DNA of 64,000 bases, taken from NCBI GenBank assembly GCA_023376005.1, contig CM042145.1:17116557-17180556 (forward strand), in the 5' to 3' direction. This document shows, in pieces, positions 45,572 to 57,080 of this stretch; positions within the stretch are counted from its first letter, which is position 1, and every line of letters begins with the position of its first letter. Source of the stretch: Doryteuthis pealeii (taxonomy: Eukaryota; Mollusca; Cephalopoda; Myopsida; Loliginidae). The position numbers and the translations under genes are program-made. Under the pieces are notes generated by a model, which was not told where the DNA came from, searched no databases, and was given only the letters and a program-made list of their open reading frames with translations.

Positions 45572-46047
45572 TATATTAAATTTTTACTTGAAGGCACTTA
45601 CAACGCATGTATCGCATAAAATTCGATACTTTTTCTTATAGAAAATGAACTTGACAAGTGTAATCCCGGCAAAGGATGGCTCGGTGTGTAGAATACCGTA
45701 CAGACTGTTTCGACTTTATTAAGTCTCATCAGCAGTATATACTAACGATTTCCCTCCGACAGAAATCGAAACCGGGACTTCTGCAGACACAGTGAAACAC
45801 TAGTGAAACACTTTTATCGCCTCGGCCACAGTACACAGCTGACCATCCTAGCGAAATTAAGCTTGTCAAGTGATACTACACGCCTCTACCATAATAGGTA
45901 AGGGGGTGTTATTGGGAGAATAATAACAACAAACAGACCGTATGCCCTTCGGCGAAGTGAATAAGATTTTTGGATGTTTGTTTATTTTAGAAACGTTGCT
46001 GAATAAAGTATATATTAAATTTTTACTTGAAGGCACTTACAACGCAT
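45572..46047. repeat. 37-bp direct repeats bracketing hammerhead motif 1
   Basis: 45572-45608 and 46011-46047 are identical (TATATTAAATTTTTACTTG...ACAACGCAT), 439 bases apart. Motif 1 lies between. The second repeat is cut by Helitron H4 after a (TA)n, so more units may once have existed. Confidence 0.75.
45692..45739 (-). ncRNA. Hammerhead ribozyme-like motif 1 (intact core)
   Basis: Minus strand: TATACTG (stem I), CTGATGA core, GACTT-AATA-AAGTC (stem II, 5 bp, G-C closing), GAAA, ACA/TGT (short stem III), then CGGTATT completing a 6-bp stem I. The cleavage site would be after the A of TGTA (45699). Every conserved core position of a type I hammerhead is present. Very short stem III is known from hammerheads in Penelope-like retroelements and retrozymes. 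Confidence 0.72.
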
Positions 46048-46060
46048 ATATATATATATA

Positions 46061-46691
46061 TCTTATTATAATGGAGAGTGTGTGTTTTTCTGTCTGTAAC
46101 CGAAACTATTTTACTACTCAAGTCACAAATCCCTTAGTTATTGACATCACATTCTCAATGATTTTATTTTTTATTTAAACCTCAATTATTAATAACATTG
46201 TTTTACATTATTAATACTGTTAACCATATCTACATATTAACAACATGCAATTATATTTATATATACAACAAAATAGCGGTTTACAGTGTGAACGGGAAGG
46301 CTAATTTGCATATTGATATTAAAAATGTGATTTTAATAAATATGTGCTTAGTATTATTGATTTCTAATTGTTTGGTTTTATCTTAATCAATGTAAGCAAA
46401 AATCTCTTCAATGAATCTTAAATGAAATCTATTAACAAGAAAAAATAACTGTCATTTTATTCTTTACTTCCTATTTTAACTAAATACTTAAATTAGAAAA
46501 AAATAACAATGAAAGACGGGAGTGATGGAAGAGTAAGTTTCAGTTGTTCTATTTATTCGATTATACTCCCTCTGTTTCAAATCCTTTTATCTGCATTCTT
46601 ATTTAGTTTCATTAGCCTTTCTAATTTAATACGATATTTTCTTTCATTAAAACTTAAATACTTGCACCCGGAGGGTGCATATATTTGCTAG
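46061..46691 (+). mobile_element. Non-autonomous Helitron, copy H4
   Basis: 631 bp, with TC start right after a (TA)n tract, intact hairpin and CTAG, then T. It truncates the second 37-bp direct repeat of a hammerhead-bearing unit just upstream. Confidence 0.84.
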
Positions 46692-47039
46692 TATATATAA
46701 TGAATTTAGTGGAAAAATATATATACGTCCAAAATTACGTAAAAGGATTTTTGAAGACATACGTTAAACTAAACTGGATATACAGATGAATACAAAAAAG
46801 ACTTAAAATTTGAGTTTGAAGTCGATTATGTGACAATTTCCTTTTTGTAAGTAATTTATTGTAAAAATTTATACGACAGATAACTTTAAATATATATTAA
46901 GATAAAACTAATTATATATAAATCAATAATACCGGGGATGTATTTTTTAAAAGCTGTTTCTCTTCATCAACCATAGTGGCAAGTTAGCGACGACACATCT
47001 TTGCAAAAATATCAAATAATTTTGTGTAGATTATAGATA

Positions 47040-48090
47040 ATTTTGCTTGTTAAAGATAGATAGATAGCTGTGTAAAAATACATAGATTATTCAGATAATT
47101 TTGCTGTGTAAAGATACATAGATAGATTCAAATATTTTTGCTGTGTAAAGATACATAGATAATTCAAATAATTTTTGCTGTGTAAAAATACATAGATAGA
47201 TTCAGATAATTTTTGCTGTGTAAAGATACATGAGGATCAATAATTTTGCTGTGTAAAGATAATAGATAGATTCAAATAATTTTGCTGTGGATAGATAGAT
47301 AGATTCAAATAATTTTGCTGTGTAAAAATACATAGATAGATTCAAATAATTTTGCTGTGTAAAGATACATAGATAGATTCAAATAATTTTGCTGTGTAAA
47401 GATACATAGATAGATTCAAATAATTTTGCTGTGGATAGATAGATAGATTCAAATAATTTTGCTGTGTAAGATACATAGATAGATTCAAATAATTTTTGCT
47501 GTGGATAGATAGATAGATTCAAATAATTTTGCTGTGTAAAAATACATAGATAGATTCAAATAATTTTGCTGTGTAAAGATACATAGATAGATTCAAATAA
47601 TTTTGCTGTGGATAGATAGATAGATTCAAATAATTTTGCTGTGTAAAATACATAGATAGATTCAAATAATTTTGCTGTGTAAAGATACATAGATAGATTC
47701 AATATGCTGTGGATAGATAGATAGATTCAAATAATTTTGCTGTGTAAAAATACATAGATAGATTCAAATAATTTTGCTGTGTAAAGATACATAGATTGAT
47801 TCAAATAATTTTGCTGTGTAAGATACATAGATAGATTCAAATAATTTTGCTGTGGATAGATAGATAGATTCAAATAATTTTGCTGTGTAAAATACATAGA
47901 TAGATTCAAATAATTTTGCTGTGTAAAGATACATAGATAGATTCAAATAATTTTGCTGTGGATAGATAGATTCAAAAATTTGCTGTGTAAAAATACATAG
48001 ATATTCAAATAATTTTGCCGTGTAAAGATACATAGATAGATTCAGATAATTTTGTTGTGGATAGATAGATAGATAGATAGATAGATTCTC
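47040..48090. repeat. Minisatellite of about 1 kb (31-37-bp units)
   Basis: About 30 units of ATTCAAATAATTTTGCTGTG alternating with (A)AAGATACATAGATAG or GATAGATAGATAG, giving a higher-order pattern of three units (roughly 95-105 bp). Ends in (GATA)n. Confidence 0.9.
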
Positions 48091-48529
48091 CAACTAGAGG
48101 TAGATATAGAGTGAGGTAGAAAGGTATGTAAGAGACAGCGAAGAATGAATTTATGCCTACTCTAAGAGAATCTGTATTGTACTCCCTCCACCCAGGAAAT
48201 TTTCCCTCTTTTACGAAATGTTTTTTTTTTTATCGATGTGGTAAACAAAATCTTATTGTCAGTTTAACATTTTTTTCTTTGGAAAGGATATTCGCGACAC
48301 CTGATCTTACCTCCATGTTTTATTAGAGAACATTCACAATCAATGAAGATGTGCTTAGAGCTATCAGTCTCCTGATAACATACATTGTACCTACAATTTT
48401 AGGTTAACTAGTGTGGATGAGTTGTTATTTAATACCCCTTATTTGAAAACAATTCTTTTTTCGATCCCTCTTTCTGACCTTACATTATGCTGTCACATTT
48501 GATGTTCCACTCGGTCTACGAGGTTGTGT

Positions 48530-48912
48530 CTGAAAAGTAATGAGACTTTTGTCACAAACAATTCATCTAAAATCCAAACAACAAACTAGATGTTTTCTCC
48601 TCCAAAGTAGTCCCCTCTTGAATATAATGCACTTTAACATCCTTCTCTGTCACGCTTCTCTGCCCTGCTGGAAGGATTCTTCTGGTATGTCGCCAGCTCC
48701 GTCGTTACGGACCTCTTGATGGCCTCAACGCATTCAAAACGCGCCCCCCTTGATGAGTCCCTTTCAGCTTGGAGAAAAGAAAAAAGTCACGATTTGTCTT
48801 GCCACAGCTATCGTCCTTTCCCACGCACTTCCCAAGCTGAAGGGACTCATCAAGGGGACCCTTTTTGAATGCGTTGAGGCCATCAAGAGGTCCGTAAAGA
48901 CGGAGCTGAGTT
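48530..48912. mobile_element. mariner relic rearranged into a fold-back
   Basis: Starts with a mariner-like terminal repeat (CGAGGTTGTGTCTGAAAAG) at about 48531. A stretch of transposase 3' sequence at 48692-48769 is repeated in inverted orientation at 48833-48908, with shared blocks CTTGATGGCCTCAACGCATT and its complement and CTTGATGAGTCCCTT and its complement, leaving a loop of about 60 bases. Confidence 0.65.
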
Positions 48913-48996
48913 ATCTAACATTTTATGAGAAAATTATTTACAAACAAGAAATAGTCATTTTTTCAATATCAAAAGGTAAACAAAAATGTTTACTAA

Positions 48997-48998
<2 letters not shown>

Positions 48999-49040
<42 letters not shown>

Positions 49041-49087
49041 TCTCTCTCTATCTCTTCTCTCTCTTTCTCTCTCCCCCTCTCTCTCCC

Positions 49088-49118
<31 letters not shown>

Positions 49119-49130
49119 ATATATATATAC
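48999..49130 (+). repeat. Compound (CT)n-(CTGT)n-(TA)n microsatellite
   Basis: CT-rich 110 bases followed by GTCT repeats and a short TA tract. Confidence 0.95.
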
Positions 49131-49387
49131 TGGTCATGCAACCTGGACTCAGTGCAGAGTAGCGAACAATTCCGATTTTATGGTAAAATGGGGTATAATT
49201 ATCAGCCATTTGCATGTTGTTGTTTATAAGCACGCACACTCGTGCACACACTGAACAGGATGTGACACATGTGACCCGCCTGAGAATTGAACTCAATAAT
49301 ACCAGTTTCGCTGCATTGTTATACATACATATTTACCGCCCCCCCCACCGCAGCACCAGTAGGATTCAACACATGGTCAATTTCTTA

Positions 49388-49895
49388 AGCAGAGTTTTAC
49401 GGATTTGAATTCAGAGTTTTCCTTCTAGACCGGTTGCCATACCAGTGTCAAAGAACTGTCTGCCCTACTATTTACCCATGGCTGAAGGGTGAATAGTTGG
49501 ACGTACAAAGTGGACATGGGAGTAATGGCAATAAAGAGGTACACAACACTCCTCAGAGCTCCAGAATTGGAACTTCGCCTCTAGATGCAGTTTAACACCA
49601 TACTTGGGACACATTTCGTATTAACATACAAGGCGTGTAAAAAAAAGTATTGAGATTTTTTGTACTTTTTTACATACCTTGTATTCTGAAAAAAAAAAAT
49701 AACGTTACATTCATTAATTTTTTTCAGAATACAAGGTGTGTCAAAAAGTACAAAAAATCTCGATAGTTTTTTTGACACACCTTTTATACCTTTCCCAAGC
49801 TACGTCAAATCCAAACAACCTCATTTAGAAATTTGAACTCGGGTCGTCGTGTCTATTTCCTACGACGATAACCATTACTCACGAGCGCCTCCACA
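49388..49895 (-). mobile_element. SINE-A interrupted by repeat C and a MITE
   Basis: 3' module at 49388-49500 and head at 49791-49895 (GAGCGCCTCC border, GTAATGGTTATCGTCG, GAGTTCAAATT). Nested insertions between. Confidence 0.7.
49612..49790. mobile_element. mariner-type MITE inside a SINE
   Basis: Same ACAAGG(T/C)GTGT...AAAAAGTA palindromic ends as the 26.8-27.2 kb array, one unit long. It interrupts SINE-A (49388-49895) together with a repeat C fragment. Confidence 0.7.
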
Positions 49896-49928
49896 CATAA
49901 TCCTACATCAATAAAGTTAATGTAAAAT

Positions 49929-50864
49929 TCTTATTATAATGGAGATTGTGTGTTTAGCTGTCTGTAACCGAAACTATATCACTACTCTAGTCACAATTCC
50001 CTTTGTTATTTCAGTTACATTTTCCATGGTTTTATTTTAATTTTAACCTCAATTATTATTAATATTGTTTTACATTATTTATGCTACTGGTCATAACTGC
50101 ATACAAATGCCATGCAATTGTATTTATATATACAACAAAATAGCGGTTTACAGTGTGAATGTTGAAGGCTAATTTGCATATTGATATCAAAAATTTGATT
50201 TTGATAAATATGTGCTTAATATTATTGATTTCTAATTGTTTGGTTTTATCTTAATGAATATGAGCAAAAATCTCTGGGATAAATTTTAAAAGAAATCCAT
50301 TAACAAGAAAAATTACTGTAATTTTATTCTTTACTTCCTAATTTAACTAAATTAGGAAAATTTAACAATGAAAGACGGGTGTGATGGAAAAGTAAGTTTC
50401 AGTTGTTCTATTTTTCGATTATACACCCCTTTGTTTCAAATCTTTTTATCTGTATTCTTATTTAGTTTTATTAGCCTTTCTAATTTAATATGATATTTTA
50501 TTACATTAAAACTGAAATACTTGGGTGCATATTTCTCTGAATGTTTGAGATGAGGCTTGAAGATTAGTATTATCTGCGTTATTCGGACTATTGTCCCCAT
50601 CTTTATTGTTATTTGTACAACTCCTACCCCAGCTATGGTTAGCGGAATGAGAACAGGATACCCCCGTGGACTAAATAAAGGGTTAGGTTCAAAGTTCCGT
50701 GATGGCTCCCGAATACGACAAGAAAGTTCCCGGGTTCGAAAAGAAGGTTCCCGAGTCCGAGAAGCTTCCCGAGTCCGACAAGAAATACCCGAAGAAGGCC
50801 GGAGGGTATATCGGCCGAAACGTTGTACAAATAACAATGGAGATTGGATGCATATATTTGCTAG
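49929..50864 (+). mobile_element. Helitron copy H5, interrupted at its 3' hairpin
   Basis: The 5' end is TCTTATTATAATGGAG. Near the 3' end the terminal hairpin is broken: after AATACTTG comes GGTGCAT, about 315 bases of another repeat (50530-50845), then GATGCATATATTTGCTAG. The insert carries a hammerhead-like core. Confidence 0.75.
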
Positions 50865-51325
50865 TAAAAATAAAAAAAAACAAAAGCACAAAGCCCCCCC
50901 CCAACGAAACAACAAACAAAATAAAGTGCCTGCCTTTTATTACGTAATACAATGTTATTAAAAACTTAATGTTTTTACGTAAATATTGTAAAATCTGATT
51001 GCTATTTTGACTATCACCCAATTTAAGAAGTTCACCTCACTATTATTATTTCCTAATTATTATTCGTATTTTTTGTTTCTAATCGTAGGGTAGGGTCTGT
51101 TGAATTTTTCGAAAATTACTTCTTCGAAAGTAACGCCTTCAACACATTCTCATGAATAGAACAAGAATGTTTAGACCAATGGAATGTTTAGACCGTGTCA
51201 AATAAAGGAGAAACACCATACACCCAGTTACACAACATAGAATATGCACTGAAAGAAGTAAATTAGAAATGAATTTAGTGAGAGAGTCACAGAATATGTT
51301 TACCACACCCCAATGGCCTCGTTTT

Positions 51326-51379
51326 CATAATAATAATAATAATAATAATAATAATATAATAATAATAATAATAATAATA
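51326..51379 (+). repeat. (TAA)n bordering an RLE-type LINE copy
   Basis: About 18 TAA units with one slip; the same repeat is at 51989-52043 and 52727-52804, bracketing two LINE copies. Confidence 0.95.
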
Positions 51380-51987
51380 AAACGGATCACCCTTTCCCAG
51401 CCAGGAGACCAGACCTAGCGTTGATTAAGAAAAAAAAATTAATGCAAAAAATCAAATTTTGACCATACAACAAAATGGTATATGCATAAACCAGAATCTG
51501 TTATTGAGAATGAAACGCATAAAATTCTCTGGGACTTTGAGATAAAGACGGATCACCGTATCTCAGCCAGGAGACCAGACCTGGTGTTGATTAACAAAAA
51601 AAAAAAAAAGGAAAAAACAGAAAAAAAAGAGAACGTGTCCACTGGTGGACTTTGCGGTCACAGCAGATCACAGGGTGAAGCTAAAGGAAAATGAAAAGAT
51701 GGATAAATACCTGGACCTTGCCAGAGAATTGAAAAAGCTGTGGAATATGAGAGTGAAAGTGATACCAATTGTAGTTGGTGCACTTGGAACGGTCCCAATA
51801 AACTTGGACAAAAGACTGGAGGATCTGGAAATCAGAGGAAGAATTGAGACCACCCAGACTACTGCACTGCTGCAATCAGCTAGAATACTCAGAAGAGTCC
51901 TGGAGACCTGAGAAGACTTGTTGTCACTCAGCCTCCAGTGAAATACCATCAGCTAACGCTGAGGAGAAAAACTCAAAAGGAGTGAAA
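51380..51987 (+). pseudogene. RLE-type LINE 3' fragment between (TAA)n tracts, internally rearranged
   Basis: Plus strand: TDH.-ARRPDL, then WYMHKPESVIENETHKILWD, ARRPDLVLINKKKK, KLKENEKMDKYLDLARELKK, GALGTVPINLDKRL, LQSARILRRVLET. The RRPDL segment occurs twice (51385 and 51560), so the copy carries an internal duplication or template switch. It starts at the end of a (TAA)n tract (51326-51379) and ends in GTGAAAG followed by another (TAA)n. Confidence 0.75.
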
Positions 51988-52044
<57 letters not shown>

Positions 52045-52046
<2 letters not shown>

Positions 52047-52724
52047 CTATATCAAAGCGAAAATTGATAAGACCCAACAAAATAGTAAATGTAGACTTAT
52101 TAGCGGTATTAGAGATGGGACTGTAAACTATGTACTATGCGAATGTAGCAAACTAGCACAACGAGAATACAAAACTAGACACAACTGGGTTGGGAAGGTG
52201 ATCCACTGGGAATTATGCAAAACATTTAATTTTGACCATACAACAAAATGGTATATGCATAAACCAGAATCTGTTCTTGAGAACGAAACGCACAAAATTC
52301 TCTGGGACTTTGAAATAAAAACGGATCACCTTATCCCAGCAAGAAGACCAGACCTAGTGTTGATAAACAAAAAAGAAAGAACTTGTCAACTGGTGGATTT
52401 TGCAGTGCCAGCAGATCACAGGGTGAAGCTAAAGGAAAATGAAAAAATGGACAAATATCTGGACCTTGCCAGAGAACTGAAAAAGTTATGGAATATGAAA
52501 GTAAAAGTGATACCGATTGTAGTTGGTGCACTTGGAACGGTCCCAAAAGGATTGGAAAAGGGTCTGGAAAATTTGGAAATCAGAGGAAGGGTTGAAACGA
52601 TTCAGAACACTGCACTGCTGCAATCTGCCAGAATACTCAGAAGAGTCCTGGAGACCTGAGGAGACTTGCTGTCACTCAGCCTCCAGTGAAATACCATCAG
52701 CTAACGCTGATGAGAAAAACTCAG
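52045..52724 (+). pseudogene. RLE-type LINE 3' fragment, best-preserved copy
   Basis: Open from the (TAA)n tract through about 204 codons. It has a zinc-knuckle-like region (SKCRLISGIRDGTVNYVLCE then CSKLA; one Cys appears replaced by Ile relative to a CCHC pattern), WVGKVIHWELCK, RRPDLVLINKKERTCQLVDF and AVPADHRVKLKENEK, ending ILRRVLET and a stop at 52659. A 3' UTR of about 65 bases with CACTCAGCCTCCAGTG leads into (TAA)n at 52727. The RPD plus VDFAVP spacing fits a restriction-like endonuclease of the R2/R4 superfamily. Confidence 0.78.
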
Positions 52725-52732
52725 TAATAATA

Positions 52733-52805
<73 letters not shown>

Positions 52806-52809
52806 GTAC

Positions 52810-53280
52810 TATTGGGATACATTATTATGCAATAAAGCACTCGATATTAGTTGGTAAATAAGTCAAGGTCGCTTAATGTAATTTTTAATGTAAATACATT
52901 TGCATTTTTTTTATTTTTTTACTTTTTCGTTTGGATGAACGGAATTTGAGATTTAATTTTAAGTTTTCGACAAATTACTCCAATGTAGAGTTTTTCACCC
53001 TTTTTCATCTCACGGCACAATGAGCAGGGCAATAAATTGATCGAGGTACACCATCAGTATATAATGGAATAAAAGGTATACATTTTTTTACAAAGAAATT
53101 ACATAAGTAGAAATAACAGTTTCTAAGACAAAGTTTTTTCAACCGGTGTGAAAAAACGTTAAAATAATAAAAGTTTTAAAATAAATTAAAATAAAAAATT
53201 TAAGTTTTCGACAAATTACTCTAATGCATTCAAATTATCGTAATTATGGAATAAATAAGAAGCAGACGATATATCACAGA
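52810..53280. other. AT-rich spacer
   Basis: Two diverged copies of TTTAAGTTTTCGACAAATTACTC (52960 and 53200) are the only structure seen. Confidence 0.5.
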
Positions 53281-53284
53281 AACT

Positions 53285-53970
53285 ATTACTGATGGTGACT
53301 ACGCAGACTACGCAGATGATCTAGCACTTCTTACAAATACACCTACTCAAACAGAATCTTTGTTGCAAAGCCTAGAGCAAGCATCAAGGGGTATTGTGGA
53401 AAAACAGATAAAACAGAGTTCGTGTGTTTTAATAGATAGTGCACGCCTCTATAATGATTAAACCAGTTCACATACTTAGGTAGTAATATCTCATCTACTG
53501 AAAGCGGTGACAGCATACGCATACGTAAAGCATGTACTGCTATTGAGAGGTTATCGGCCATATAGAAATCTGATCTCTCTGATAAGATAAAACAGGCATT
53601 CTTCCTAACTGCAGCTGTGCTAGTACTACTGTATAGCTGCACCACTTGGACTCTAACGAAACACCTGGATAAATAGGTAGATGGGTACTACACAATGATG
53701 CTGTGTGTTGTTTTGAACGAATCCTGGAAGCAGCTGTACGATCATTTACCTCCCATCTCACAAAGCACCCAAGTCCAACGAGCAATACATACTGGCCTCT
53801 GCTGGAGAAGTAAGGACGAACTCATCAGTGACTTTCACCTATTGACTTCAATACATGGACAAACCAATATTGACCGACCAGCAAAAAACGTTCATTTATC
53901 AGCTCTGTACGGACACTGGATGCTGTCTAGAGGACCTACCAAGAGTAATAGCTGAAGTAGCGGATGGCGA
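53285..53970 (+). pseudogene. RTE-like LINE fragment retaining YADD
   Basis: Plus-strand reading shows YADDLALLTNTPTQTESLLQ then SLEQAS, FTYLGSNISSTESGD, LYSCTTWTLTKHLDK and WRSKDELISDFH in shifting frames. YADD is the reverse-transcriptase active-site box. A short tandem duplication (ACTACGCAG twice) immediately precedes it at about 53297. Many frameshifts and an in-frame TAG make it a relic. This is the third independent copy of the lineage outside the inverted arms. Confidence 0.78.
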
Positions 53971-54551
53971 GTTTATTAAAGAAATCTATACAATCGGCAC
54001 ACCTTAATGATATGATAATGATATACCACTGGGAAAATTTGGCTCAGGACCGCCCTTGGTGGCGGCAAGCTCTCTGTAGAGGACAGTTCATGTCTGAAGT
54101 CACCCTGGCGCAACACCACGAAGCTAGGAGATCTAGAAGAAAGAGCGGCAACACAGAACCGGTACATCAACATCTTCAGGGACAGCCTTCACATGCGACA
54201 TCTGTGGACGAGAATGTTTTTCTAACATTGGACTTCACAGGTCACAGGAGTCGCTGTAACTTCAGTGGCACAAAAACTATATTATAGTCTTCCGAGACTG
54301 AAATGCCAATGATACCGCATATGTGAGAAATGGATTAGCTATCTTTTCTGTTGAAAATTGACCCCTGTGTACCCCCATACGTCCTCTAAAACCTGCCGCA
54401 GACAGACACACACATTTTGTCACAGAATTGACACGAGTTACTTGTAGGTTGCTGCTGAGTAACCTTTGCAAAACGAGTCTTCAATAGTTTGCTATCAGGA
54501 TATCTCATATGCCTGGCGATCCAGCTTTGGATAAACAAAGCTTTTTGCATA

Positions 54552-55503
54552 CGAGGTATGCCAGAAAAGTTCCAGAACTGGTGTTACAAAAAAATTATTT
54601 CAAACCCAAACTACAAACAACAAGTTATCCCCTTCAAAGTAATCCCCCTGGAGTCTAATGCGCTTTCACATCCTTCTTTGCCACGCTTGCGTGCACTCAT
54701 GGAGGATTCTTCCGGATTCTCAGTAGCCTGTCGTCACGGCCTTTTAGATATCGTGTACCCTCAAAACGGGTTCCCTTGATGACCCTTGAGCTTAGGGAAG
54801 AGGCGAAAATCACATGGAGCCAGGTCGGACGAGTAGGGAGGTCGCTCCAACACAGTGATGTTCTTCTGGTCCAGGAACTCTCGGATACTCAGGGCAGTGT
54901 GGACAGGTGCGTTGTCCTCGTGAAGCACCCACGAGTTGTCCTACCACATCTCTCGTCTCTTCTCGCGCACTAAACGATATATGATCTGGATCACAGTGGA
55001 CGAAGACACGACCGACAAATAACACGGAACACTTGTATTTATAAAAATATAAAATTATATCTTTATTCCTCGGTTGTGTGTAGCTGACAGTCGTCACCAG
55101 AGGTTGCACATACAACGGAGCCTTCGGGAGTTATGACTGCAAGCAATCTCGAACCTGATCTCGGTCTGCCTAACCCAGATATCCACGGGCTTTTTATTAT
55201 TGTTCAACTCACAGGTCACGCCTCTTTGATCGTGACCATACGCAATTTTTCTGTAGACACACCTCCTCGCCCACTTTTTCATTGGTTATGGGTTACGCCT
55301 ACATATTTGCTGTGCATACACAGTATCAAATGTACGCCTGCATTTTTAGGTGCCAAAGGTCAGTTCAATGCCATATCCTGTTTTTGTTTCCAGGTCCATG
55401 TTTGATACCCACGTATTTCCTGTGTGCAGCCCGGGTTCCAGGTGCAAACCGATTGACCAAGCAATATATTACAACCAGTCTGGAACTTTTCTGACATACC
55501 TCG
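54552..55503 (-). mobile_element. mariner element remnant with TIRs and TA duplication
   Basis: Ends are CGAGGTATGCCAGAAAAGTT and its near-complement AACTTTTCTGACATACCTCG, each flanked by TA. The minus strand of 54770-54960 reads VLHEDNAPVHTALSIREF, ITVLERPPYSSDLAPCDF: the second and third catalytic Asp of a mariner transposase. The rest is replaced or deleted. The 55000-55480 part does not look like transposase and has LTR-like sequence (an AATAAA-type signal on the minus strand near 55065), suggesting a nested insertion. Confidence 0.75.
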
Positions 55504-55784
55504 TATATGGAGGAAAGAGTAAGGACAGGAATATCACCTTGTTTTTAACTATGTTATCGATGGAAATAGGTTCCGAAAGTAATCGGTTGAAGTTAACACG
55601 AACTTTCATGTCATGATGGAATTGCATCAACATATTGATGAATTGAGATGGACAGCCAAGGTCCACAGAGCAGTCCTATTGACAGAATCGAAAACTTTTG
55701 TTAAATCAACCATGATCTGATAAAGAGATACATGGTGTTTAATGATTTCCCCAGGTGTTGTATTGTACCACGACCTGTTCTTTG

Positions 55785-56045
55785 TTCTGGGTATGACGTT
55801 AAACTGCATCTAATGGTGAAGTTTCAATTCTGTAGCTCTGGGGAGTGTGGTGTGCTCATTCATCGCCATTACTCCCAGGTTCACTCTGACCCGGAGTGAT
55901 AGTACCTGTTAGGGCTCCATCTTTGGGTTGAATAGAAAAATGAGTTAAAGTCTGTTTTAAAAAAATGAGTTAGAAATTAACAAGAATTAATAAAACAAAA
56001 TGTCTTCGGCATAAAATAACCCAACAATGGCCGTAAAATCCAGCC
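55785..56045 (+). repeat. Dispersed repeat C, 3' half
   Basis: Runs from TGGGTATGACGTTAAACTGC to an (AACC)n tail; the hammerhead-like core at 56084 follows this tail. Confidence 0.65.
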
Positions 56046-56083
56046 AACCAACCAACCAACCAACCAACCAACCAACTGTTTAC

Positions 56084-56127
56084 TTCTCCTGAAGGTGTGC
56101 CTTAAACACCGAAACTGTGGTAGAGAG
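56084..56127 (+). ncRNA. Hammerhead-like motif 8, two core bases missing
   Basis: TTCTC/GAGAG stem I, CTGAA then GGTGT/ACACC stem II, GAAA, ACT/GGT short stem III and A. The core lacks two bases of CTGANGA. Confidence 0.45.
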
Positions 56128-56139
56128 AAAAAAAAACTT

Positions 56140-56146
56140 TTTTCTA

Positions 56147-56223
<77 letters not shown>

Positions 56224-56553
56224 TGTGGGCAGCATTCTTTCATTTATACATGTGGAATTAAACAAAAGGAAGGTCTCCTGTTTAACGATTTTATTGGTGA
56301 TCTTTTCAAGCTTTCTGGCCAACTTTTAAAAAATATTTGGATGGAATTCATGCATGTAATTTTAGATGTTGTGAAATAGAGCTACTATCTGTCATATGAA
56401 GAGTTAAACGGCGTGACAAAGTCGTTGAGGTAAAACCGATGTAGGTATTTTCATTTTTTGGGAGACAGCAATCTCCTAAGGGGCATTTAAATTTATATAC
56501 TACATTGGTCTCATTAAGCCGACTTGTCTGGGGAGAGGAGTTGTTGCAGGTAA

Positions 56554-56599
<46 letters not shown>

Positions 56600-56888
56600 G
56601 ATGGGTAAAAAAGTATCGAGATTGAAGCTGTATTTACCAAGATAGAAATGAAGAAAGAATGGAACGATATTTTTTCAGAATACAAGGTGAGTAAAAAAGT
56701 ACAGAAATCTCGATACTTTTTTGCCACACCCTATATATATATATATATATAGGCTGAAATGTACATACAGAATTGACTTTTCTCGATTTGTTTAGCCTTA
56801 CATTTAAATAGTTAAATCCCGCCTAATTAATTATTAATGAATTAACTTAAAAAAAATTAGGTTCGAATTCAATTAAGCACATATTCTC

Positions 56889-56940
<52 letters not shown>

Positions 56941-57004
56941 CACACAGTGTGTTATTGCTTTCAGTGTCTTTAGACTTGTACGTACACACACACACACACA
57001 CACA

Positions 57005-57048
<44 letters not shown>

Positions 57049-57080
57049 TATATGTATGTATGTATGTATGCATGTATGTA
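56140..57080. repeat. Cluster of (TA)n and (CA)n microsatellites
   Basis: TA tracts at about 56150-56190, 56556-56596, 56890-56938 and 57007-57047, with TG/CA arrays beside them; the only other content is a MITE (56598-56736) and the tail of repeat C. Confidence 0.9.
56598..56736. mobile_element. mariner-type MITE unit between TA tracts
   Basis: GGTAAAAAAGTATCGAGATT at the left and ATCTCGATACTTTTTTGCC at the right; inner sequence (TTTACCAAGATAGAAATGA) matches the repeat unit at 26.9 kb. Confidence 0.65.

Noticed and set aside
47040..48090. Possible CRISPR-like array (regular repeats with short variable pieces)
   Set aside because: The variable pieces are themselves a few recurring linkers and unit lengths vary; it is a minisatellite in a eukaryotic genome.
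48750..49229. 159-codon plus-strand frame
   Set aside because: It joins mariner remnant sequence to a CT/GTCT microsatellite; no coherent domain.
50436..50961. Overlapping frames of 110-159 codons on both strands
   Set aside because: They cross the border between a Helitron and its insert and owe their length to CCCGAGTCCG-type repeats; no conserved protein.
52045..52659. Host gene coding a zinc-knuckle protein
   Set aside because: Other copies of the same sequence lie nearby in both orientations, all bounded by TAA arrays; it is a retrotransposon end.
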